Numbered from the stretch's first letter, positions 17,579-27,051 are shown. The stretch is 64,000 nucleotides of DNA from Prochlorococcus sp. AG-418-O03 (GCA_003213855.1 QCMJ01000001.1:1-64000); one strand, 5' to 3'. The notes: generated from the letters alone by a model not told the origin. Program-made: numbers and translations.

Positions 17579-17627
17579 GCCAAGATAATATTAGGATAGA
17601 TAATGTAAATAACAAACTTTCTTTTCT

Positions 17628-18563
17628 ATGGCTCTTAAAACTTTAAAAAGAAGAAATAAAAAAGATTTGAAATGGCCAAAAATCATAATCGCAATTCTTA
17701 GCACTATAGGCATAGTTGATACAGGTTCGATTACTTTAAAAAATTGGGGATTATTTACTTCGCTTTCATGCCCAGGGTTACAAAATGGTTGTGAAACAGT
17801 TTTAAATAGTCCTTGGGGTACTTTATTTGAAAATAATAAAGTTAATATACCTCTCTCATTAGCTGGATTTATAACATATTTATCAATATTAGTTATCACA
17901 ATAATACTCTCGCTTAATTTAATTTCCCCAAAAGAAAAACTTAATAAGTTTTTATGGTGGTTAGTATTTCTAATATCTTGTGCTTCATCAACATTTAGCT
18001 TTTTATTGATCAATATAATGTTTTTTAAGATTCAAGCATATTGCTTTTTTTGTATACTTTCAGCAATTTTATCGTTTTCTATCTTTATAATTTCTATGAT
18101 TGGAGCAAAGTTCGAAAGTAGAGAACCTATGATTTTTAGAGGTTTCATTGTATCCATTAGTGTCCTGCTGGGGGGCCTAATTTGGTCAACAAACGTTGAT
18201 CCCTCTAATGCTATAGATTTTGCAAACCCCACTGAAAATGTATCGCCAATAATTACCACTTCAAGCTCTCCCCAGAAGGTAAAGTTTGCAAAATTTTTAA
18301 GTGAAAACAATATTGTTATGTATAGTGCATACTGGTGCCCGCATTGCCACGATCAGAAGCAATTATTTGGTAAGGAAGCAGTTAAAGAATTAAAAGTAGT
18401 TGAGTGTGCTAAAGATGGTAAAGATAATGAGTATGAGCTATGCCAAACGAAAGGAATCAGTGGATTTCCTTCTTGGGAAATAAATGAAGAAATTATTAGT
18501 GGTACACGTGACTTAAATGAATTAGCAACAAAAACCAATTATCAGGGAGATCTTAATTTTTAA
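17628..18563 (+). CDS. VKOR-thioredoxin fusion (disulfide-forming membrane protein)
   Basis: A 311-residue protein joining a vitamin K epoxide reductase domain (four to five membrane spans, about 18-190) to a lumen-side thioredoxin-like domain (about 215-305). VKOR cysteines are the loop pair C48/C55 and the quinone-reducing C139-x2-C142. The Trx-like domain has WCPHC (C237, C240) and a cis-Pro in SGFPSWE. Such fusions replace DsbB plus DsbA and pass electrons from folding proteins to quinone. The last 11 bases overlap convergent nadB. Confidence 0.95.
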   Translation: MALKTLKRRNKKDLKWPKIIIAILSTIGIVDTGSITLKNWGLFTSLSCPGLQNGCETVLNSPWGTLFENNKVNIPLSLAGFITYLSILVITIILSLNLISPKEKLNKFLWWLVFLISCASSTFSFLLINIMFFKIQAYCFFCILSAILSFSIFIISMIGAKFESREPMIFRGFIVSISVLLGGLIWSTNVDPSNAIDFANPTENVSPIITTSSSPQKVKFAKFLSENNIVMYSAYWCPHCHDQKQLFGKEAVKELKVVECAKDGKDNEYELCQTKGISGFPSWEINEEIISGTRDLNELATKTNYQGDLNF

Positions 18564-20220
18564 TAAATCTTTTTTGAATTTTCAGATCTAACTGTTGTCT
18601 AGTATGGCATTCCCAATTTTTATCTTTATCTGGGAAATCATCTCTATAATGCCCTCCTCTACTTTCTTCTCTAAATAGACAAGCTTTTAATAAAGTTATG
18701 GTGGTTATTTGTCTATTCTTTAAATCAAGTAAGAGATTTAATGCTCTTCTATTGGGTTCACTAAGTTTTATTTTTTGATCAAATTTTATTTTTTCAAGAC
18801 TATTTAGTAAATCATTTTTATTTAATTTATCTATATCATTTTGAATATAATTTAAAAATTCACTCATATTTACTTTATTTCGAGATACCCCTAAATTTAA
18901 CCAACATAGTTTTCTTAGTTCATCAATTTTTTCGGCAATTATAGAAATTTGATCTTCTTTAGGATCTTCAATATCAAACTCTTGAAATGATCTATCAAAT
19001 TTTTCAAATTTAGAAAGGTCATTCAAAACAATTGAAGACATTTTTCTTGCGAAAACAAGACACTCCATCAATGAATTACTTGCCAGTCTATTAGCCCCAT
19101 GCACACCTGTAGAAGCAACTTCTCCAACGGCATATAATCCTTTTCTTGTTGAAGATGCATTTAGATCAGTTTTAACACCTCCCATCCAATAATGAGCTGC
19201 AGGAGCTACGGGAATAACCTCGTTTAAAGGGTTAACGCCATAATCCTGACATCGACTTAAGATCGTGGGGAAGCGCTCTACAATTTTTTCTGGGTCAATA
19301 TACCGAAGATCTAAGCCAACATGGTCTACATTATTATCATGCATATTTTTCATAATTGCTCTGCTTACCTGATCTCTAGTGGCTAGATCACGATTTTCGA
19401 GATTTTTAACTGGACTTTCACCATTTTTATCAACTAAAATCGCTCCTTCCCCTCTAAGTGCCTCAGATATTAAGAAGCAAGGTGCACCGTAAAATTTTAA
19501 AGCTGTTGGATGAAATTGCACGAACTCTAAATCTTCGATAGCAGCTCCTGCTTTCCATGCAAGAGCAATCCCTTCACCAGAGGATTGAGCAGGATTTGTT
19601 GTATTCGTAAATAAGTGCCCACCCCCACCTGTAGCCAAAACAACAGCTCTAGATTTAATCCAATATAAATTTGCTCCATCAAGAACCTGAACTCCTCTAC
19701 ATTCTTTATTTTCAATGAGAAGTTCAGTTACTCTTACACCCCTGCAGTGAAGAATATTTTTTTGATTCTCAATATGATCTTCTAGAACTTCAACTAATGC
19801 TCGTCCAGTACGATCTTTAACATGTAAGACTCTTCTTCGTGAATGGGCTGCTTCCAAGGTAGTAGCTAGTTGATCAGAACTTTGATCAAAAATCATCCCT
19901 AAATTCTGCAACCTTTCTACACAACCTGGAGCTTCTTTAACTAGCATTTCTACAGCTTGAAAATCACATAGTCCATCACCTGCTTTTAAAGTATCCTCAG
20001 CATGAAGATCAAATGAATCATCTTGTCTAACAACAGATGCAATTCCGCCTTGAGCCCATCTACTGGAAGATATCTTACTAGTATTTCTATTTAAAAGAAG
20101 CACTTTTAAATTTGAGGGTAATTCAAGACAAGTCATAAGGCCAGCAGCTCCAGCGCCTATAACGATTACATCCCAATTATTTATTGGTATCGGTTCTTGC
20201 GAAAATGGAGGCCTTAACAT
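18553..20220 (-). CDS. nadB: L-aspartate oxidase
   Basis: A flavoprotein making iminoaspartate, the first step of NAD synthesis. The 555 residues have the FAD motif VIGAGAAGLM (about 20-29), SRWAQGGIASV, HSRRRVLHVKDRTGRAL (active-site region), EFVQFHPTAL, and GGVKTDLNASSTRKGLYAVGE with ASTGVHGANRLASNSL. The C-terminal helical domain has the usual length. The family also includes fumarate reductase flavoproteins, but the sequence and length favour NadB. Its start overlaps the DUF3120 stop by one base. Confidence 0.94.
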   Translation of the reverse strand: MLRPPFSQEPIPINNWDVIVIGAGAAGLMTCLELPSNLKVLLLNRNTSKISSSRWAQGGIASVVRQDDSFDLHAEDTLKAGDGLCDFQAVEMLVKEAPGCVERLQNLGMIFDQSSDQLATTLEAAHSRRRVLHVKDRTGRALVEVLEDHIENQKNILHCRGVRVTELLIENKECRGVQVLDGANLYWIKSRAVVLATGGGGHLFTNTTNPAQSSGEGIALAWKAGAAIEDLEFVQFHPTALKFYGAPCFLISEALRGEGAILVDKNGESPVKNLENRDLATRDQVSRAIMKNMHDNNVDHVGLDLRYIDPEKIVERFPTILSRCQDYGVNPLNEVIPVAPAAHYWMGGVKTDLNASSTRKGLYAVGEVASTGVHGANRLASNSLMECLVFARKMSSIVLNDLSKFEKFDRSFQEFDIEDPKEDQISIIAEKIDELRKLCWLNLGVSRNKVNMSEFLNYIQNDIDKLNKNDLLNSLEKIKFDQKIKLSEPNRRALNLLLDLKNRQITTITLLKACLFREESRGGHYRDDFPDKDKNWECHTRQQLDLKIQKRFIKN

Positions 20221-20987
20221 TAAACCAATCCACTAAAAGTTGGTTGCAGAATTGCTAAAACAATAAAAATACCATCAACAATTAATGTCGTTTGAATTAC
20301 GTAACCAGAAACTAGGAGTGCTTTACCACTAGTAGTATTAATTGTGCCAGAATCTAAAATTTCTTTTGAAATAAACCAAAGTATAAGAGCAACAAAAACA
20401 ATAATAGATAATGATTTAATTTGAATAAGACTCTCTGAAGTTTTTTGAAGAATCATGGGTGCATTTTCAGAATCTGCTGTAATTACCTGCCTCCATTGAT
20501 CCATGATTCCGATTAAAAATATTGTAATGTCGGTAACTGCGGTTCCAAATAAAGAAGAGATATAAAAACTTGAACCTATTTTCCAATTAGTACCAAATCC
20601 AATTAAAGCTAATGGGAGAACTACAGCTTCAACAGGTATGTGTAGGATAGGAAATGGGCTTAACCATCCCCAGAACAAACATCCGCCAAGCCAACTGCCT
20701 GATATACCAAGTAATAATGAACTGACAATAAACCACTTATTTGATCCTTTCTGATTCAAAACAGTTGCCACTAAGACAATAACAAAAGTAAAACAAAGAG
20801 CACTTATTGGTTCTAATCTAACCCAAGGGGCTTGAACAAAAATAGGTAAAATTACAAAAAAAGAAGACCACAATCTTAAAGATATGGGATTTGATAAAAA
20901 ACTATTTTCGTATGAATCAACTGTCTTATGAGATTCATATTTGAATTTATCTTTTACTTCTAGATTTTTTGTAATTAATTCTTTCAA
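20220..20987 (-). CDS. DUF3120 membrane protein
   Basis: A 255-residue integral membrane protein with about six hydrophobic segments, seen from ILPIFVQAPWVRLEP onward, then VIVLVATVLN, a glycine-rich GSWLGGCLFWGW, and a last segment before QPTFSGLV. This fits the cyanobacterial DUF3120 family, which has no known function. The start is a TTG; no ATG is available before the first hydrophobic stretch. The stop shares one base with the nadB start, so the two are co-transcribed. Confidence 0.8.
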   Translation of the reverse strand: MKELITKNLEVKDKFKYESHKTVDSYENSFLSNPISLRLWSSFFVILPIFVQAPWVRLEPISALCFTFVIVLVATVLNQKGSNKWFIVSSLLLGISGSWLGGCLFWGWLSPFPILHIPVEAVVLPLALIGFGTNWKIGSSFYISSLFGTAVTDITIFLIGIMDQWRQVITADSENAPMILQKTSESLIQIKSLSIIVFVALILWFISKEILDSGTINTTSGKALLVSGYVIQTTLIVDGIFIVLAILQPTFSGLV

Positions 20988-21096
20988 TGAAAAAGGTTAT
21001 TTTAATTAATCTAAATCGTGTTTTTAAAAACTGCGAATGCCATATTTTAATAAATAAAAGGCACATAATTTAACACCTATATTTAGTTTTTTAAAA

Positions 21097-21107
21097 GTAT
21101 TTAATAC
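21097..21107. promoter_or_regulatory. short palindrome in the DUF3120/radical-SAM divergent gap
   Basis: GTATTTAATAC is a perfect palindrome around one central base, and AAA/CTTT flanks extend it imperfectly. It lies between two divergent genes (20987 and 21166), where a regulator could act on both. It lacks the GTA-N8-TAC spacing of NtcA. A weak candidate only. Confidence 0.25.
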
Positions 21108-21165
21108 ACTTTGAGTCATATATAAGTTTAGAATAAATATAAATAAGAGTATTTGGCCTTAAATT

Positions 21166-22545
21166 GTGTGGCAAGAAATTAATTATACTGAAGATCCCAT
21201 TGATCTTTTGGTTCCTAATATTACTTATAAATTAAACCCTGCAGAAATTGAAAGTATTGAAGCTAATTCTATTGCTGAAGAAATAGGATTTGAATCAGGT
21301 GATTCAATTATTAGTATTAATGGGAAAAAACCAAGAGATTTAATTGATTATCAGATTCTGATTAGTGAAGAAATTTTAGACATATCAGTTTTAGATAAAA
21401 ATCATGAAATTCACAATGTAAATATTGAAAAAGATCAAGACGTTAATTTAGGTATAAATTTTAAAGATGCATTATTTGATTCAATCAAGCAATGCAATAA
21501 TAGATGTCCATTTTGTTTTATTGATCAACAGCCAAGTGGTAAAAGAAAAAGTCTTTATATAAAAGATGATGATTATAGATTAAGTTTCCTATATGGCTCT
21601 TATTTAACTCTTACGAATTTAAAAAAAGAAGACTGGGAAAGAATTGCTATGCAAAAACTATCACCACTTTTTATTTCAGTTCATGCTACTGATCCCGCCA
21701 CAAGAGAAAAATTATTAAAAAATAAAAAAGCAGGCGTGATACTTGATCAAATTTCGTGGTTTGAAAAAAACTCTATTCAAATACATGCTCAAATAGTTGT
21801 TTGTCCAGATATAAATGATGGGGATATTCTTGAGAAATCAATTTTTGAACTTGCTGAATTCTACAAAAAAACTTTTCAAACAGTACTTTCAGTCGCAATA
21901 GTTCCAGTAGGACTTACAAAATTTAGACCTGAAAATGATGGATTGAAACCAATAAGCCCAGAATACGCAAAAAAAACTATAAAACAAGTAGAGAGAATTC
22001 AAGCCTCTCTACAAATTACTCTTGGGACTCGTTTTTGTTGGCTAGCAGACGAATGGTATTTAATTGCTGGTACAAATTTACCTAGTTACAAAACCTACGA
22101 AAATATGCCACAAGAATCTAATGGAGTTGGGACTATTAGAAACTTTCTAGAAGCATTAAGAGAGAAGACTCAAAACCTACCCCAAAAAGTAAAAAAGCCA
22201 AAAAAAGTTAGTTGGATTGTTGGTAAATTAGTTTATGAAGCCCTAATTCCTACAGTTAAGAAATTAAACTTAATTAATGGATTAACAATTAATTTATATG
22301 GTTTGCCAAGCATTTATTGGGGTCAAGATCAAGTTGTAACAGGTCTTCTTACTGGAGAAGATCTAATTTACGGGCTGAAAAATAAGGATTTAGGAGAAGC
22401 TGTTTATATACCATCTATTATGTTAAAAATTAATACTGATTTATTTTTAGATGATAAAAATATTCAAGAAGTTGAGAATCAAATAAATACTAAAATTCAC
22501 GTTCTTGATGATTCAAATGATATTATTAATACTTTGATTGGTTAA
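21166..22545 (+). CDS. PDZ/radical-SAM/DUF512 protein (TIGR03279-like)
   Basis: A 459-residue protein starting at GTG. A PDZ-like N-terminal domain (about 22-95, ANSIAEEIGFESGDSIISING) precedes a radical-SAM-like core with CNNRCPFCFIDQ (C110, C114, C117; a CX3CX2C cluster site), and a C-terminal DUF512 region (LGTRFCWLADEWYL and VVTGLLTGEDLIYGL). The family is widespread in cyanobacteria and some anaerobes, and its function is not established. A PDZ domain on a radical-SAM enzyme suggests a peptide or protein C-terminus as partner, which is inference. TolC follows after 25 bases. Confidence 0.88.
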   Translation: MWQEINYTEDPIDLLVPNITYKLNPAEIESIEANSIAEEIGFESGDSIISINGKKPRDLIDYQILISEEILDISVLDKNHEIHNVNIEKDQDVNLGINFKDALFDSIKQCNNRCPFCFIDQQPSGKRKSLYIKDDDYRLSFLYGSYLTLTNLKKEDWERIAMQKLSPLFISVHATDPATREKLLKNKKAGVILDQISWFEKNSIQIHAQIVVCPDINDGDILEKSIFELAEFYKKTFQTVLSVAIVPVGLTKFRPENDGLKPISPEYAKKTIKQVERIQASLQITLGTRFCWLADEWYLIAGTNLPSYKTYENMPQESNGVGTIRNFLEALREKTQNLPQKVKKPKKVSWIVGKLVYEALIPTVKKLNLINGLTINLYGLPSIYWGQDQVVTGLLTGEDLIYGLKNKDLGEAVYIPSIMLKINTDLFLDDKNIQEVENQINTKIHVLDDSNDIINTLIG

Positions 22546-22570
22546 TCGAATAATTTCGAAACTATAAAAC

Positions 22571-23998
22571 ATGCTTAGAAGAGTAATAAATCCTTTCTTA
22601 TTATTGCCGCTTACTCTAAGTATGAATACCTTTAACGTTCTATCAACCGAAACAAAAAATTACATTGATAATGTTTTAGAAGAAAAATCAAATATTACCT
22701 TTGTTGATTATCAAGAAATAGAAAAACTTGTATTAAATAATCAAGAATTAAAATCATTACAAAACCAAGTAGCCTCTGCAAGCTTTAATCTTTCCAGTAA
22801 AATTGCCAAAAGATACCCATCCTTAGATTTTCAAGCCAATGGGTTGCCAAAATATGTCGCAGGTAAAAAGTACAATAGCAATTCACCTACTTTAAAAACA
22901 TCACAGTTTACAGCTAATCCCTCCCTGAACATTAAATGGGATGTAATTGCCCCGCTAAGAGGATCTGAAATTAAAATTGCCAAAACAAATTACAAAATTG
23001 CAGAAAATAATTATGAGATTAAGAAAAAAGATTTAATTCAAGAAGCAAGAAGCAGATATCACAAATACAAAAAGTCATATCAAGATATTCAAAATAAAAA
23101 ATTCACACTTGATTTATCAATTACAAGTTTCGAAAATGCTAAAGCGAAGCTAGACACTGGAATTGGTACAAAATTTGAAGTTCTTGAAGCAGAAGCTCAA
23201 TTATCTCGAGATCAACAATCACTTAATGAAAAGAAAATAGAACATGAAATTAATAAAATTTCTCTTAAAGAGATTCTTAATGTTAAGGTAGATTTCGAAA
23301 CTAATAAAGAGCAAAATCTTATAGGGTTTTGGAATCATAAATTGAATAAAAATATTAATGAGGGTTTGGATAAAAATCTTTCCTTAAAAAACCTTATTCT
23401 TCAAAAATCAATCAAAAAGAGCCAAGCAGAGAGCTTTTTAGCTCAAAATAAGCCAAATATCTATATCAGCAATTCATTATCTAGTACATTTTCAAAGGGT
23501 GACTCTCTAGCAACTAATATCGACTCTGAAAAATCTGGATCTAATTATACAAATACCGTAAGTCTAAATTTTGCATGGAATATTTTTGATGGCGGTCAAA
23601 ATAAGAACTCTTACAAATCAAAAATAGCAGATGCAGAATCCGAAAAATATGCTTATGAAAATCTAAAAAATGTTTTAACCACAAGTATTAGTAAAGCATA
23701 TTTAAATCTTAAATTAAATGAAGAAAAAATAATCTCTTCTCTTAAAGAAATTGAATCTAGCAAAGAGTCTGTAAGGCTTTCCAGACTTAGATATGATGTC
23801 GGAATATCAACTCTAAAAGATGTTCTTGTTAGGCAAAGTGAACTAAGTAATGCTAAATCAAAAAATATTAATGCAATATATAATTACAATCTGAATATAG
23901 ATGAATTAGAAAGATTAACTTTCATTGAAAAAAGTAAAAATTGTTTGGGAAGTAATAATACTAAAATTAAGGATAAAGAGTCTATTTGCAATATTTAA
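22571..23998 (+). CDS. TolC-family outer membrane channel protein
   Basis: A 475-residue protein with two outer-membrane-efflux repeats. The N-terminal hydrophobic stretch (about residues 6-18) is a likely signal. The first repeat lies around 55-250 (EIEKLVLNNQELKSLQNQV, then ARSRYHKYKKSYQDI) and the second around 265-450 (KNLILQKSIKKSQAES, then VSLNFAWNIFDGG and DVGISTLKDVLVRQSEL). Long helices form the periplasmic tunnel. It probably pairs with an inner-membrane exporter that is not next to it. It is followed two bases later by the inositol-phosphatase-like gene. Confidence 0.9.
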   Translation: MLRRVINPFLLLPLTLSMNTFNVLSTETKNYIDNVLEEKSNITFVDYQEIEKLVLNNQELKSLQNQVASASFNLSSKIAKRYPSLDFQANGLPKYVAGKKYNSNSPTLKTSQFTANPSLNIKWDVIAPLRGSEIKIAKTNYKIAENNYEIKKKDLIQEARSRYHKYKKSYQDIQNKKFTLDLSITSFENAKAKLDTGIGTKFEVLEAEAQLSRDQQSLNEKKIEHEINKISLKEILNVKVDFETNKEQNLIGFWNHKLNKNINEGLDKNLSLKNLILQKSIKKSQAESFLAQNKPNIYISNSLSSTFSKGDSLATNIDSEKSGSNYTNTVSLNFAWNIFDGGQNKNSYKSKIADAESEKYAYENLKNVLTTSISKAYLNLKLNEEKIISSLKEIESSKESVRLSRLRYDVGISTLKDVLVRQSELSNAKSKNINAIYNYNLNIDELERLTFIEKSKNCLGSNNTKIKDKESICNI

Positions 23999-24000
23999 AG

Positions 24001-24801
24001 ATGAATCCACCAAATTTAACTAATAAGCAACTACGTGAATTAGATTCTTTATTTGAATTGGTTAGTCAACGTCAAACTAAAGATTTTGGAAATATTAGCG
24101 CCAGCAATAAAGCCGATGGATCGTTATTAACGAGTTGTGATTTATGGAGTGACAAAACAATCGTAGATGGCTTAGCTTCAATAGCTCCAGGTGAAGGAGT
24201 CCTTAGTGAAGAAGGGCAAAAGTTAATTCCAAATTCAAAAGCTTACTGGGTGGTCGATCCACTCGATGGGACAACAAATTTTGCTGCCGGTATTCCTTAC
24301 TGGTCTATATCTGTAGCAAGGTTCTTTGATGGTAAACCACAATCTTCTTTTTTAATAATTCCTACATTGAAAAAAAAGTTCGTATCCATTAAAGGTAAAG
24401 GGGTTTGGTTAAATAACAAGAAAATTGATCCTAGCCAAAATAATAGTCAAAGTGAATGTATTTCTTTATGTAGTAGATCAATAAAAATTTTACAAAAAAA
24501 ACCAAACTCAGTATTTCCTGGCAAAATCAGACTTTTAGGTGTATCGAGTTTAAATCTTACGAGTGTAGCGATGGGACAAACTTTCGGAGCAATAGAATCA
24601 ACGCCTAAGATATGGGATATTGCAGCAGCCTGGCTGCTATTAGAAGAACTCAATTGTTCTATAGAGTGGTTAGAAACAGATCCTTTAAATTTAGTTTCAG
24701 GAGAAGACTTAAGCGATGTTAATTTTCCATTAATTGCTTGCAGATCTATTGAAAAATTTGAAATTTTAAAACCATGGGGCAATTTATTATTAGCAAAATA
24801 G
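24001..24801 (+). CDS. inositol monophosphatase-family phosphatase
   Basis: A 266-residue Mg-dependent phosphatase. Metal-binding motifs are SEEG (69-72) and DPLDGTTNFAAG (86-97), and the third metal site is in WDIAAAWLLLEE. The ATG at 24001 is chosen over one 15 bases earlier, which would overlap tolC. Substrates in this family include inositol phosphate, 3'-phosphoadenosine 5'-phosphate and sugar phosphates, and sequence alone does not decide. The gene is downstream of tolC in the same direction. Confidence 0.88.
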   Translation: MNPPNLTNKQLRELDSLFELVSQRQTKDFGNISASNKADGSLLTSCDLWSDKTIVDGLASIAPGEGVLSEEGQKLIPNSKAYWVVDPLDGTTNFAAGIPYWSISVARFFDGKPQSSFLIIPTLKKKFVSIKGKGVWLNNKKIDPSQNNSQSECISLCSRSIKILQKKPNSVFPGKIRLLGVSSLNLTSVAMGQTFGAIESTPKIWDIAAAWLLLEELNCSIEWLETDPLNLVSGEDLSDVNFPLIACRSIEKFEILKPWGNLLLAK

Positions 24802-24891
24802 TTGCATCATAAATAAAAAATTGCTTGAAAAATGTCTTAATCAGATACAATAAAAATTAAGTAAATAAATAAATATTTGAAGAAAATTAAT

Positions 24892-25806
24892 ATGCAGAGA
24901 AGTTCAACATGGATACTGAAAAGTTTATGGGGAGCTTGTGAGCGATGGAGCAAATCTGATTGTGTTGATTTAAGCGCTGCATTTGCATACTACACACTTC
25001 AATCATTTTTTCCCATCCTTCTAATTTCTCTTTCAATAGCTTCATGGTTCCTAGGAAAACAAGAAGGATTAGATCAACAAATAATTGCCATTGCTGCTCA
25101 GCTTTTACCTCCTTCAGTAGTTGAGTTAGTAGAGACAACATTATTTAATTTGATAGATCAAGGTTTTGGAGCAGGAATTCTTGGGGCTATGTTTTTACTT
25201 TTTACAGCAGGAAATGCATATCTATCTCTTCAAAGAGGTTCGGATAGGCTTTGGGAGGACGAAATTCCTTCTAAAAAAGTTAATGCTGCTTGGAGAGTGC
25301 AAGCTTCGAAGTTTCTCCGCAATAGAGTTGAAGCCTTTTTAATAGTATTCTTTATTGGTTTTTTAATGGTACTAGATCAAATTAGTGCAAATCTTAGGAT
25401 GATCCCAAGTAACGTTTTAGAAAATCTTTCAAAATCTAATAATCTTATTTCTGATGTATTATTAAAGTTGCCTTTATTACAAGTTGGTCAGTTTGCAATA
25501 CCACTAATTGGCTTTTCTTTAATGGCTCTTTTATTACAAGCACTTTTACCGAGTAGAAAAGTTCCATTGAAACCACTGTTACCTGGATCTTTTCTTATTG
25601 GAATTGGCCTAACCACTTTGAACCTAGCAGTAAGTAAAAGTATTCTCTCACTTGGAGTAAGATTTCAAGCATACGGTTTTATTGGAGGTTTTCTAGTACT
25701 TACTTTGTGGGTATGGCTATTAGGAGTGATTTTATATTTTGGACAGTGTTGGAGTGTAGTAATTGCTAGTATGACCTTAGTAAATAAAAAAAGAAATTAT
25801 AGATAA
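24892..25806 (+). CDS. YihY/BrkB-family membrane protein
   Basis: A 304-residue integral membrane protein with about six hydrophobic segments. Family landmarks are the opening DLSAAFAYYTLQSFFPIL (about 31-48), LFTAGNAYLSLQRGSDRLW, and the ending YGFIGGFLVLTLWVWLLG with YFGQCW. The name 'ribonuclease BN' once given to this family came from a mistaken assignment, so no enzymatic role is claimed. I start at the ATG at 24892, which has a purine-rich AAGAAAA upstream; a TTG at 24877 is also open. Confidence 0.87.
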   Translation: MQRSSTWILKSLWGACERWSKSDCVDLSAAFAYYTLQSFFPILLISLSIASWFLGKQEGLDQQIIAIAAQLLPPSVVELVETTLFNLIDQGFGAGILGAMFLLFTAGNAYLSLQRGSDRLWEDEIPSKKVNAAWRVQASKFLRNRVEAFLIVFFIGFLMVLDQISANLRMIPSNVLENLSKSNNLISDVLLKLPLLQVGQFAIPLIGFSLMALLLQALLPSRKVPLKPLLPGSFLIGIGLTTLNLAVSKSILSLGVRFQAYGFIGGFLVLTLWVWLLGVILYFGQCWSVVIASMTLVNKKRNYR

Positions 25807-25817
25807 GGATAACTAAG

Positions 25818-26159
25818 GTGAATTATTTTCTTAAAGCTAATAAAAATCTTCTTACCTACACATTAATAATACTTATAGTTATTCCAATTTTTGGATTTAA
25901 CTTTTTCATTAGCTTTGTTGGAAATATTCTACTTCTTTTATTTTTAATTCCTCTTCTATTATTAGCTTTAGTGTTTATGGGTTTTAACTCTTACAAATCT
26001 AAAATTAATACTTGTAGTAATTGTGGGACAATATCATTAGGTTTTAGTGAAACCTGCATGAATTGCGGTGCAGATTTAGAGAATATAAATAAGAAAAATC
26101 AGTTAGATAATAAACCTAGTGAAAGCACCATTGACGTCAAAGCAGAAGAAATTAAGTGA
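25818..26159 (+). CDS. small membrane protein with a zinc ribbon
   Basis: A 113-residue protein that starts with GTG. Two hydrophobic segments (about 12-32 and 35-55) are followed by a cytosolic zinc ribbon, CSNCG and CMNCG (cysteine pairs near residues 66/69 and 81/84), and a charged disordered tail. The family is not recognised. It lies 11 bases after the BrkB-family gene in the same direction, so they probably share a transcript, which suggests a role at the same membrane. Confidence 0.75.
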   Translation: MNYFLKANKNLLTYTLIILIVIPIFGFNFFISFVGNILLLLFLIPLLLLALVFMGFNSYKSKINTCSNCGTISLGFSETCMNCGADLENINKKNQLDNKPSESTIDVKAEEIK

Positions 26160-26163
26160 AATA

Positions 26164-26310
26164 CTAACCTATTCCAATTTGTCGAAGAATACTTTGTCCA
26201 GTAATTAATTCAGTACCAAGTCCAATCAAAATACCCATCATTGCCATACGGCCATTCCAAGTTTCTGCAAAATTTACAAAGCCAAATCTTGGTTGATTGT
26301 CTTTAATCAT
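26164..26310 (-). CDS. hli: high-light-inducible protein (Hli), 48 residues
   Basis: A 48-residue single-helix chlorophyll-binding protein. It has the Hli core ETWNGRMAMMGILIGLGTELIT, with Glu17 and the NGRMAMMG chlorophyll-binding signature, and PRFGFVNFAE before the helix. Hli proteins protect against excess light and assist photosystem assembly in the thylakoid membrane. It is among the shorter members. Stops on both strands are four bases from the convergent zinc-ribbon gene. Confidence 0.95.
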   Translation of the reverse strand: MIKDNQPRFGFVNFAETWNGRMAMMGILIGLGTELITGQSILRQIGIG

Positions 26311-26379
26311 AATTAACTAAATTATATATCAGAATATTTTAACGTTTTAAGGAAGATTTTATGAAAAATAATAAATTAT

Positions 26380-26763
26380 TTATTTAACATGTCTTACACC
26401 ATCAACAGGTCGATACTCATCTCCAGTTAATTCCTCATATACAATGGCTGGCAATCCTGTATCAAACATTGTTTGTAATGCTTCTTTTAACATAGGATTC
26501 CAACCTCCAGTACTAACTTTTCCATGTCTTACAGTCCAGTCCCAAGTCCCTTGAAGATCTCTGGGGAGTCTACCTTCTCTATCTCTTCGCGCGACTAAGT
26601 CTAAAGATTCAACTATACCAACAATAACTGGATTTTTACCGTAAGAAGGAGTAAGGCTTAGTTCAAGTCTCACTGGATCTTCTTTAACCATTTTCAAACG
26701 AAACCTTGGTGGCAATTTGAGAGATCTTATTACCGCTGAAACGATTTTTGTTCTTAATTCCAA
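26380..26763 (-). CDS. conserved hypothetical protein
   Basis: A 127-residue soluble protein rich in Leu, Val, Pro and Arg, predicted mixed alpha/beta. The middle contains YGKNPVIVGIVESLDLVAR and the unusual GTWDWTVRHGKVSTGGW. There is no membrane segment. It starts with a TTG, because no ATG lies before the conserved-looking MVKEDPVRLEL. I do not recognise the family. The DUF2973 gene lies 24 bases upstream on the same strand, so the pair is likely an operon. Confidence 0.7.
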   Translation of the reverse strand: MELRTKIVSAVIRSLKLPPRFRLKMVKEDPVRLELSLTPSYGKNPVIVGIVESLDLVARRDREGRLPRDLQGTWDWTVRHGKVSTGGWNPMLKEALQTMFDTGLPAIVYEELTGDEYRPVDGVRHVK

Positions 26764-26787
26764 TTTTTTACCTTAGATATATTTTGA

Positions 26788-27051
26788 TTAATCAGTAGTT
26801 GAACCTTTTTCTTCTAATGTAGAGTCATTATCATTCGAAAATCTTACTGTTAATAGCTCCTCTTCTGTTATGTTACCTGATTTATCTAAAAGTTCTGGAT
26901 GTATTGTGTACTTTTTTTGTTTAAAACTGGAAGTACTTAAACTTTTATTTTTATTATCGGATATACCCCAGCCATTAGACATTACTTTAAAAGCTTTCCA
27001 CACTAAATAAGTTAAGGCCGCAGAATATATAATTGGAAATAGAATAGTCAT
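26788..27051 (-). CDS. DUF2973 membrane-anchored protein
   Basis: An 87-residue protein with an N-terminal membrane segment (about residues 2-20) and the C-terminal signature HPELLDKSGNITEEELLTVRF, which matches the cyanobacterial DUF2973 family. The family has no known function. A basic and serine-rich linker lies between. It precedes the unknown 127-residue gene on the same strand by 24 bases. Confidence 0.82.
   Translation of the reverse strand: MTILFPIIYSAALTYLVWKAFKVMSNGWGISDNKNKSLSTSSFKQKKYTIHPELLDKSGNITEEELLTVRFSNDNDSTLEEKGSTTD

Noticed and set aside
17591..18013. A 140-codon ORF antisense to the VKOR-Trx gene
   Set aside because: It lies opposite a gene with clear VKOR motifs and has no homology that I recognise.
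26352..26388. A tiny ORF MKNNKLFI near the hli gene
   Set aside because: Eight codons, no ribosome site, and it overlaps the end of the neighbouring gene.
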